Source: JACVSF01 sp036702855 (GTDB lineage: Bacteria > Cyanobacteriota > Cyanobacteriia > Phormidesmidales > Phormidesmidaceae). Taken from it: a DNA stretch of 28,937 nt. Position numbers and translations under genes: made by a program. The stretch spans positions 1-28,937 of the forward strand of contig DATNQF010000017.1 of the NCBI GenBank assembly GCA_036702855.1, written 5' to 3'. The notes below the pieces were generated by a model. The model had not been told where the DNA came from, ran no database searches, and saw only the letters and a list, made by a program, of their open reading frames with translations. Below are positions 16,523 to 24,200 of the stretch, one piece after another (the first letter of the stretch is position 1; each line of letters opens with the position of its first letter).

Positions 16523-16771
16523 CTAAATATCTAGCTCTTTTTTGCTTCGAGTTAGCTCCTCCCAGATCTGCTCAATGAGATAATAGGCGTCAGAATTAGT
16601 TATTTCATTTTCACTGTGTAAAGCATGAATGTAACTCACTCGTTGAGCAAATTCCTGCAAATTCGCATTGAACACAAGATTCTGAAGGGAGAACTCTCCC
16701 TTGTACTGGGCCATTAAAAATAATAGCCTTTGTTCTTCAGGCTGCTGGTTATTAGATGGCTCTTCTAACAT
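16523..16771 (-). CDS. Small conserved cyanobacterial protein, DUF7219-like
   Basis: The 82-residue protein has the core YKGEFSLQNLVFNANLQEFAQRVSYI followed by …AYYLIEQIWEELTRSKKELDI. I recognise this pattern (YYG.FTPENL.FNANLQEFAQRVSYI…LWK.LKRSKK.LGI) from small cyanobacterial proteins of unknown function, which I believe are catalogued as DUF7219. It is probably cytoplasmic and helical, with no signal peptide or membrane segment. It is transcribed away from the plus-strand small gene at 16943, with about 170 bp of shared upstream DNA. Confidence 0.7.
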   Translation of the reverse strand: MLEEPSNNQQPEEQRLLFLMAQYKGEFSLQNLVFNANLQEFAQRVSYIHALHSENEITNSDAYYLIEQIWEELTRSKKELDI

Positions 16772-16942
16772 TGCTATAGTGGCAATTGCGTTCAGGGACA
16801 GAATCAGTCGGCTCTATGTGATCAAACCAGGGAACCTAAATGGTTAAATCTACCTTAAGGGTAGTTGGTGTATCAGGAGTTACATTCTAGGTTCACCTTT
16901 AACCCAAGCGTAGGATCCTCCCCAGTAGATTCAAAAGCCATC

Positions 16943-17167
16943 ATGACGCAGGAAATTAACTCCGTCCTTCAAAAAGCGTCCTCTCTTGGGCTTGCTTGCT
17001 ATATAGAAAAAGGTAAGCAAAAAATTGCACCTGATTCTAAACAGTCAATCTGGTCCTTAACTTACGAAAATGGACAGTGGGTTCTGTTCTCGAAAGGTGT
17101 TCCGCAGATAAAATTTGAATCCTTTGAGGCTATTAAATTCCTCGACAGAGTCTGCAAATTTTCTTGA
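16943..17167 (+). CDS. Small hypothetical protein
   Basis: The 74-residue protein starts at ATG 16943 (MTQEINSVLQKASSLGLACY). The frame is open 26 codons upstream to 16865, but that part is poor in coding character. The body (IWSLTYENGQWVLFSKGVPQIKFESFEAIKFL) looks like a small alpha/beta protein of a type seen in cyanobacteria, of unknown role. It has no motif, signal peptide or membrane segment. It is divergent from the DUF7219-like gene and is followed by about 125 bp of featureless DNA before a MITE. Confidence 0.55.
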   Translation: MTQEINSVLQKASSLGLACYIEKGKQKIAPDSKQSIWSLTYENGQWVLFSKGVPQIKFESFEAIKFLDRVCKFS

Positions 17168-17293
17168 TGTTTCAATTTGCTAAGAGCAGCGTTAGGTCGT
17201 TTTTAAGTTGCTGAATCTCACCCGAAGCTGATTAATTATCTGTATGAAATTAGGCAGTGCAATCGCATTGTCCTTACCACAGCCAAAGTGGAT

Positions 17294-17831
17294 TATGGAC
17301 CCGCGTGCGCATTTGAACAGAAAGTTACGGTTTCGCTTGAAAGCTTTTCCCTATAAGCCTTTCAAACATACATTTAGATGAACATATTTGGGAGAGGGAA
17401 ACCGTATGCTAAGACTCTTTGGGATAGCGACAACTCACGTGTAAAAACCTGCAAGATAGCCCCCTAAGCCTTGTTACTCTTAGCGTTTAGCGATTCAACC
17501 TTGAATAGGGTGATAACCTTGAATAGTTGCTGGGTGATGCAACTACTCAACGAGAGAATGAGGTTTTCAGGCTCTCCAAGGGTTAGTAAAGGCACAGTGT
17601 ACTAGCAATTTTTGAGTAGTACGCAGTCCCAAAGTAGTCCAAACCTGTACTACTGCAAGGTTTTAAGGATATTGCCTGGAAAGGAAAAAGCTGAAATGCT
17701 GTCAAACCAGGCATTTGAACCTCATCTTGCAGGTTTTTACACGTCAGCTGTCGCAATCCCTGAAAGGCTTATAGAGAAAAGCTTTCAAGCGAAACCGTAA
17801 CTTTCTGTTCAAATGCGCACGCGGGTCCATA
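17294..17831. mobile_element. 538-bp non-autonomous element (MITE) with 71-bp terminal inverted repeats and TA ends
   Basis: 17294-17364 and 17761-17831 are inverted copies over 71 bp with a single mismatch, beginning TATGGACCCGCGTGCGCATT. The outermost bases are TA on both sides, as expected for TA target-site duplication by IS630/Tc1-mariner transposases. A second inverted pair just inside (17437-17457 and 17724-17744, 21 bp perfect, with weaker pairing extending outward) shows the ancestral repeats were longer; the left arm carries about 56 extra bases (17365-17420). The core contains a direct repeat AACCTTGAATAG and no transposase. Folding of its transcript would give a very long stem. 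An IS630-type source is inferred from the TA ends only. Confidence 0.85.
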
Positions 17832-18254
17832 TTGTGCGGGAGGTCGTCGCCCCGACTGTGCAACTTTGTTCCGTTAGTGGTGTGAGTTCAAGGACTATTG
17901 CAACCTTCCAGGCTTGTCAGCCCAGTAAAGAGCGGATTCCAGTCCAGAAGCGCTAACCGCTGCTCCAGTGTCATCCTAACTAGAGGTGTTGGGCTAATCT
18001 CGCCATTGTAGGTGGCTTTGTCGGAATGTGGCTTCAATACGGACTCGCCTAGCTAATACTTGAAGGTCATTAACGGCCAGAACCACGAACGCCCATAACT
18101 ACTACCTTATGAAGGAGAACTAAGCAGCTATACCGCCTAGAGCGCCATTTGTCCGGAGTTGTTGAAGAAGTTCAGTATTTTCCCAAATAGAAACACCGTT
18201 CTGCTGTTTGAGGTGTAGGGCTCATCAAGGCATGCCAGGATACAAACATCAAGG
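17832..18254. other. Gene-free region after the MITE with kinase-derived fragment
   Basis: The 20 bases immediately right of the MITE's last A (17830-17849) are identical to part of the kinase gene at 27286-28431 (minus strand, coding YIVREVV). On the minus strand from about 18050 to 17888, 53 codons stay open (…PTPLVRMTLEQRLALLDWN…) without a plausible start; I cannot name it. The rest looks like decayed DNA. Confidence 0.45.
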
Positions 18255-18638
18255 CTAGGGTTCTTGGTGGCCGTTCAGAAATAGGCTGACTTTGCCCAGC
18301 ACCTCATCCATCTCTATCGGTTTATAAATCAAGTCATTAGCTCCAGCAGCAATTGCATCCGTCAAGCTCATGCTTCTTTGAGCTGTGACCAACACAATCG
18401 GAATAGGGGGTAATGCTGGATTCTGCCGAATCTGCTTAGTAACTTCACAGCCGCTGAGATCAGGCATCATCACATCCAGCATGATTAGGGCAGGAGGTGC
18501 TTCCCATACCTTCGACAAGGCCAGCTCGCCATTCTCTGCTGTTTCAACCTGATATCCTTCCGCCTCCAGCATGAATTGAAGGAGAAACAGATTGTCAGGT
18601 AGGTCGTCTACAACCAAGACGTAAGGAGCATTAGGCAT
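18255..18638 (-). CDS. Stand-alone response regulator receiver
   Basis: The 127-residue single-domain receiver runs from ATG 18638 (preceded by GAGGAG 11 bases upstream); the frame extends ten codons further to 18668. It has an acidic pair in VVDDLPDN, phosphoacceptor Asp in LIMLDVMMPD (residue 55 from this start), Thr in LVTAQ and Lys in IYKPIE. There is no output domain, so it acts as a CheY-like or phosphorelay shuttle. It is closely paralogous to the receiver at 26715-27086: both share IRQNPALPPIPIVLVTAQ and ALIMLD. No kinase is adjacent. It is flanked by decayed DNA on both sides. Confidence 0.88.
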   Translation of the reverse strand: MPNAPYVLVVDDLPDNLFLLQFMLEAEGYQVETAENGELALSKVWEAPPALIMLDVMMPDLSGCEVTKQIRQNPALPPIPIVLVTAQRSMSLTDAIAAGANDLIYKPIEMDEVLGKVSLFLNGHQEP

Positions 18639-18668
18639 CACTACAGGTACTCCTCGTAATGAGCGCAT

Positions 18669-19089
18669 ACCAACAGCTTCTTTGTATGCGGAGTACTAGA
18701 GGGGTAAGTTGCCTGCTGCAACTACGCAGCGTCTTTCGATAACTGATGCAGGTACTTAAATCCAATGAAGCTGCTATGAGTCTAGACCTCGTGACATTAC
18801 ATGCCCTCCGTCAAACAGAGGAGCCAAGAACGTTTTGATACTTGCGGCGCTCGCAGTACTCGCAGTGCTCTCTAAAAGTTGCACTGTTCTCTCCCAAATA
18901 GACATTTCGGCCAGATGAATCTATGTAGCTTATTAACAGGCAAGCTTAAGGGACTAGACGAATAAGCCCGTGTGACAAATCCCGAGAGAAGCCCCGCTAC
19001 TGCTAGTGGGGCTTTTTGCGTAGAAGGGCTGAGAGATCAAATGGTGGAGTCTAGGGTGCTTAGTCAAGGTGAGTTGAGACCGAGTTCCT
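18669..19089. other. Gene-free region with orphan terminator
   Basis: No credible coding frame was found. It holds a short direct repeat (CTCGCAGTA/CTCGCAGTG near 18849) and a strong plus-strand terminator at 18990-19017 that has no plus-strand gene upstream. It may encode a small RNA. Confidence 0.35.
18990..19017 (+). terminator. Rho-independent terminator without an assigned gene
   Basis: AGCCCCGCTA pairs with TAGTGGGGCT (10 bp including one G-U) around a 4-base loop and is followed by TTTT. It is the most canonical terminator in the window, yet the nearest gene on the left is on the opposite strand. Confidence 0.75.
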
Positions 19090-19356
19090 TCAGCACAGAG
19101 ATCGCAGTTCGATTGCACTAGCAGAGGCTGCCTTGAAGGCTCCCTTGATTGGCACTCCGCCCAGTAGCCTGAGGGAGCTTCCTAGGAGAAAGACTCCTTC
19201 GTTTAGAAGCACATAATCACCTGGGCTCAGGCTCTCCAGTAGACAATCGTGCTGACGTAAACTGACCTGAAAATTGGCTATGGTCGCAGGTATAAAGCCT
19301 CGCCTGAATCCAAAACAAAGCCCATCTCTTTTGTCGTAGCCAAGCCGGATCAGCAT
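19090..19356 (-). CDS. Hypothetical protein, possibly the 3' part of a frameshifted gene
   Basis: The 88-residue frame starts at ATG 19356 (MLIRLGYDKRDGLCFGFRRG). The frame is open about 17 codons further upstream without a start (…RKVKTDTPKAWQAM…), and that segment looks coding. A 19-codon frame in a different register (ATG 19453 to stop 19397, MDCDTAIEQEQPGGLDEI) ends right where the open upstream part begins, so one base gained or lost near 19400 would join them into a roughly 125-residue protein. No domain, signal peptide or membrane segment is recognised. Either the short form is real or this is a frameshifted gene. Confidence 0.4.
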   Translation of the reverse strand: MLIRLGYDKRDGLCFGFRRGFIPATIANFQVSLRQHDCLLESLSPGDYVLLNEGVFLLGSSLRLLGGVPIKGAFKAASASAIELRSLC

Positions 19357-19609
19357 CGCCTGCCAAGCTTTAGGGGTATCTGTTTTTACTTTACGCCTAA
19401 ATCTCGTCTAGTCCTCCTGGCTGCTCCTGTTCGATCGCAGTGTCACAGTCCATACCACTTTAGAGAACATGGGGCAAACCGAAACGCCCGCTACCCTTGG
19501 CAGTGTTTTCCTTTAAAAGCGAAAGCCCGACCGCTGCTAGAGCGATTGAACCATTAGGGTTTTATGGATTTATGGTGTCCAGTAATCTGTGACACTTCAC
19601 GCAAAGTGA

Positions 19610-19641
19610 GAAACCCCTTGCAAGCAGGGAAACCCCTTGCA
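19610..19641. repeat. 13-bp direct repeat, two units
   Basis: GAAACCCCTTGCA occurs at 19610-19622 and 19629-19641. There are only two units and a 6-base spacer, so this is not a CRISPR. Confidence 0.5.
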
Positions 19642-19673
19642 TTATGTTCCGCGTGTCGAAGAAACGGTCATTC

Positions 19674-19784
19674 CTAAATTGAGTCGTCCTTCCAGCCGCA
19701 GCAATCGCAGTCCCAATGCATTCTAGGTCGCTCCATCTCTAGCAGAGGCATTTCGCAGTTTGGGCATCGCCCAGTGGTGATGAG
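19674..19784 (-). other. Zinc-ribbon coding extension in frame after an amber stop
   Basis: Directly after the TAG (19787-19785) that ends the hypothetical gene at 20357, the same reading frame continues for 36 codons to a second TAG. It encodes CPNCEMPLLEM and WDCDCCGW, a CxxC…CxCC zinc-ribbon-like arrangement. No ATG, GTG or TTG precedes the first cysteine pair, so it cannot start on its own. It is either the severed C-terminal domain of the upstream gene (nonsense mutation or sequencing error) or reached by readthrough. Confidence 0.55.
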
Positions 19785-20357
19785 CTACCTGAAGATGGAG
19801 ACTCGATCTCTAGCCTCATCCCCCCATCCTTGTATTGCCAGCTGTTGATGCCGATAGGCTAGGCCGCCTTCGACAATTCGCCTTACTGACTGATAGCAGG
19901 ATTCTAAAAGCTCAGTCCACGCAGGATTGTCAGGGTCTTCAAGCTCCAGCCCAATATCTATTGTTGTCCATTCTGCCCCCTTAGGGGCAGGGGCCTTAAC
20001 AAGGAATGCACTGTTTCTGGGTGCAACCCCAATCAAAAGAATCACCCCTGACGGTGGAGCCAAACCCTTGTTGAGGAAATCTTTGCCGGCACAATGGGCA
20101 TTGAACTTCTGCTCATTTACTTTTACGACAATTCGGTAGTTCAGAAAGCCTTGTGCATCCGCTTCTGCCAGTCCTTGTGGGCTTGTGACTCTAGCTTTGT
20201 CCGGTCCCAAAAAAAATATTTGGCTATCATCCGCCTCAAAGTACGTAAGTAACCTTCTATAGATTTTGGTAATGCCGAGCAGTACTCTCTCGACGTATTG
20301 CTCAGTTGACTGAAAGTCGTAAGCACTTAGCTGTGCAAGTTCTTCGAGTTTGCCCAT
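19785..20357 (-). CDS. Hypothetical protein (possibly truncated by amber stop)
   Basis: The 190-residue protein starts at ATG 20357 (MGKLEELAQLSAYDF); an upstream in-frame TTG at 20384 is less likely. It contains FNAHCAGKDFLNKG, APPSGVILLIG and LELEDPDNPAWTELLESCYQSVRRIVEGG. No family is recognised, and there is no signal peptide or membrane helix. It looks soluble, with an acidic, proline-containing middle and a helical C-terminus. The stop is TAG and the frame continues into a zinc ribbon (19784-19674), so the intact protein may be about 226 residues. No operon partner was seen. Confidence 0.6.
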   Translation of the reverse strand: MGKLEELAQLSAYDFQSTEQYVERVLLGITKIYRRLLTYFEADDSQIFFLGPDKARVTSPQGLAEADAQGFLNYRIVVKVNEQKFNAHCAGKDFLNKGLAPPSGVILLIGVAPRNSAFLVKAPAPKGAEWTTIDIGLELEDPDNPAWTELLESCYQSVRRIVEGGLAYRHQQLAIQGWGDEARDRVSIFR

Positions 20358-21240
20358 GGGGATTGACCGGAGGTTTGATTGCAATTCTAGATCACGCTCT
20401 TTGGCTGGAGCTCAAAAAGTAGTATTGATGTTCTCAGAAAAGCCCGGATCGAAACGGCCACTCCATGCAGATCTGTACAGTGCCAAATTAAATGACATCG
20501 AGACAAATTCGTGTCGCTCAAAAAAATCCTCTTTATTGCAGGGTTACAGAGGTTTTGCTCAGCGGCCTATCATCCAACCATTAGCATTGTCGAGCTGGAT
20601 TGAAGCGGAAAAAGCAAGCCGGATTTAGCTTTGCTTCTTTGATGACACTAATGGGTCTCCACGACAAATAAAAAGTCACTGTACACTACTCATACTACAA
20701 AACAGCCGTGCTCCTTCTAGACTGCTGATAATGGACTCGCTAGTCCTCCACAGAGACTCAAAATTTTCTTTAGATGTCGCACAAACTCGTAAAGTCACCC
20801 TTGAGTGGCAGCAGATGAACCTGCACCTGTAAGCGAAAAAACTCGATCTAACTTGCGTAAGGGGTGAAGATATGGCAAGTCAGTGTCGATGAGTTTGCAT
20901 GGTCTAAACGGCCCAAATGTTAGCCAGACGAGCTTTTATTAGAACCTGACTGGCCAAAACTTTAAGGGCTAATACAAGCATCCCTTCAATATCTAAAGCT
21001 GTGCTGATTCTCAGCGATAGCTGACTCTGCTGCTGACAAGTTGAGAGGTAAGCCTAGAATTAGCAAGTCACTAAAAATCACAAAAGTTCCTAAGGAATTC
21101 TGCAATTTTCTGAGTAGCCTATGGTGAAGAGGTAAACAACAATTGATATTAGCTTGCAGACTTCAACAGCCTGTGATCAAAATCTGTGGAGTTCGATCAG
21201 TTAGCTTAGACAATCAAAACCATTACCGGCGGAAGCAACC
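20358..21240. other. Long gene-free region upstream of the CheB-CheR hybrid kinase
   Basis: About 880 bp without a credible gene. It contains copy B of the dispersed repeat (20642-20686). The last part should carry the promoter of the gene at 21241. The start codon there is preceded by GGCGGAAG, a weak Shine-Dalgarno-like stretch. Confidence 0.4.
20642..20686 (+). repeat. Dispersed 45-bp repeat, copy B
   Basis: It matches the reverse complement of 11370-11414 with four substitutions. It ends AGTCACTGTACAC, the same end found as an inverted repeat at 11371 and 11454. No inverted partner was seen near this copy. Confidence 0.7.
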
Positions 21241-24200
21241 ATGTCCAGGGCTTTAGACAGGGAGGAGCAAAACGAACAGTTTCCGATTGTTGGGGTGGGT
21301 GCCTCAGCAGGGGGTCTTGAAGCCTTCAGACAGTTGTTGAGCCATTTGCCAACAGATACAGGAATGGCATTTGTGCTGGTTCAGCATCTAGACCCCAATC
21401 AGAAAAGCTTGTTAAGTGAAATTCTCTCCAGAGCCACCACCATGCCAGTAGTGGAAGTGCAAGATGGCATGACGGTGGAGCCGAACTGCGTCTACGTCAT
21501 TCCTCCCAACACAAAAATGGCGATTGCACAGGGGCAACTCAGCCTAAGTCCGCGAGATAAAGTTCGTGGTATGGCAATGCCTGTCGATACCTTCCTGTTT
21601 TCTTTGGCAGAGGACTTGGGTCGCAGAGCGATCGCAATCGTGCTGTCAGGTGGTGACGGCGATGGATCAAGGGGTCTCGAAGCCGTAAAAGAAGCAGGCG
21701 GTATCACGTTTGCCCAGTGTGAGGACTCAGCCCAAGTTAGCAGCATGCCCAATACCGCCGTTGCTACGGGGCAAGTTGATTTTATTCTGCCGCCACAAGA
21801 AATTGCCGAAAAACTGGCAACGCTGAGCCGGCATCCTTACGTCGCTCATCCCACAACAGTTGCTGAAGCACTATCGGAGAGCGCCGCCGCTCTGCAGACC
21901 ATTTTTGCGATATTGCGAACAGCCACAGGAGTTGATTTCACGCTCTATAAACAAACGACGTTAAAGCGCCGAATTTTTCGGCGGCTGGTCCTCTATAGGC
22001 TGGCAAGCCTGGAAGATTACATCCACTACCTGCAGGAAAATCCGGCAGAAGTTCAGGCCCTATATGATGACCTGCTGATCAATGTCACCAGTTTCTTTCG
22101 CGACCCCAGTGCATTTGACGCTTTAAAGAGCACAGTATTCGAAACTATTGCCAGCAAAGTGCCAAGAGAGCCCATTCGCATCTGGGTAGCCGGTTGCTCA
22201 ACTGGAGAGGAAGCATACTCCATTGCTATTTGTTTGTTGGAGTTTTTAGACAAGCTGCCAATTAAGCCACCCATTCAAATTTACGCTACGGATATTAGTG
22301 AGAGGGCAATTGAAAGAGCCCGTTCCGGCTTCTACAAAGAGAACATGGTTGCAGAGGTTTCTCCGGAACGGTTATCCCGATTCTTTACTCCAGTTGAGGG
22401 CGGATACCAAATCAGCAAATTTGTGCGGGAGCTCTGTGTCTTTGCCAAGCACAACTTGTGCAGTGATCCACCCTTCTCTAAGCTCGACCTGATTAGTTGC
22501 CGCAATGTGTTGATCTACTTAGGCACCGCACTACAAAAGAAGGTTCTACCCATTTTCCACTACGGTCTCAGACCGACAGGCTACTTGATACTAGGCACTT
22601 CAGAGACAACAGGTGAAGCGGCAGACTTGTTTACGTTGGTTGATAAAAAACACAAGATTTATGCCGCAAGGCTAGCCCCCGCCCGCTTGTCTTTAGATTT
22701 AGTAGCCAATGCTTACACCAACGAAATTGTTCACCTCACTGACAATAATGCTGTTCGAGGTGAGTTCAATTTACAAAAAGAAGCAGACCAGATTGTTTTA
22801 GAGCGGTACGCGCCAGTTGGAGTGGTGATTAATCATGAGTTCGAGATTCTTCACTTCCGAGGACAAACTAGCCCTTATTTAGAACCTGCTTCTGGCCGAG
22901 CCAGTCTCAACCTACTCAAAATGGCTAAGGAAAGCCTGAGGCTAGAGTTACGGACTGCTATCCACCAGGCAAAACAGCAAGATGTATCTATCAGAAAGGA
23001 AGGCTTGCGGATCTGCGAGCAGGAACAAATCAGGCAAATCAGCCTCGAAGTTAGCCCCCTTAAAGCCCGAGGTATTGAAGAACGTTATTTCCTAGTGCTA
23101 TTTGAAGAATTTCTCCCATTCTCCAGTAGTCCGAGAGCCAGAGTCAACCAGGTTTATTCTCGAGCAAGGGCAGAAAGTTTCTTTACACTACTATGGCTTT
23201 TGCTAAAGGGTTCATTGGTCAACCTAATTCACAAAACTCGCAGCCCAATCAATCCTCTGATTAATCAGCAGGAAATCGTTCAACTCCAACAGGAGTTAGC
23301 AAAAACCCAGGAACATTTGCAATCAATTATTGAAGAACAGGAAGCCACAAACCAAGACCTCAGAGCAGCAAATGAAGAAATTTTGTCGAGTAACGAGGAG
23401 TTGCAAAGCAGTAATGAGGAGTTAGAAACGGCCAAGGAGGAGATTCAGGCTACTAACGAAGAACTTAGCCTTATCAATGACGAATTGCAGCGGCGAAACT
23501 TTGAGTTAACTCAAATTAGCAGCGACTTACAGAATTTAATTAGCAGCACAAATATTCCAATTTTGATGTTGAGCAGCGATCTACGCATTCGCCGCTTTAC
23601 GCCGCTAGCTCAAACCATCCTGCACTTAATTCCGACCGATGTAGGACGACCCTTTCGAGATATTAGTCCAGCATTGAATCTACCTGACCTAGAGGCTCAG
23701 ATTCTGGAGGTAATGGACACTCTTACACCGAAAGAACAGGAAGTCCAAGATCACGAAGGACACTGGTATGATCTGCGAATTCGCCCATACCGTACGATTG
23801 ATAATCGAATTGATGGTGTGATGCTGGTTCTCGTCGACATCGATGTGCTCAAACGGAGCATGGAACAGCTGCAGTACTCCCGTAACTATGCTCAAGCAAT
23901 CGTAGAGACTGTCCGAGAACCCTTGATTGTGCTGGACAACAAATTGCGAGTCTTGACGGCAAATCAAGCGTTCTATCACATGTTTCACACGACAGACACC
24001 GAAACAGAGCAGCGTCTGCTGTTTGAGCTTGGAAATGGCCAGTGGAATATTCCTAGATTGAGAGAAGTACTAGAGACAATTCTACCCAACGAGAATCAGC
24101 TTCAAAATTTTGAGGTCGAGCATGATTTTGAACATATTGGACACAAAATCATGCTGCTAAACGCCCGAACAATGGTTCAGGTCGAAAATGGCAGGAGTAT

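Noticed and set aside
17612..17800. 62-residue plus frame running through the MITE core into its right repeat
   Set aside because: Half of it is translation of the terminal inverted repeat; no transposase-like motif.
17888..18052. 53-codon minus-strand frame containing PTPLVRMTLEQRLALLDWN
   Set aside because: Reads like protein but has no plausible start before its internal Met, and no family is recognised; probably a relic.
19610..19641. Two GAAACCCCTTGCA units resembling a CRISPR repeat end
   Set aside because: Only two short units with a 6-base spacer; no array and no cas genes.
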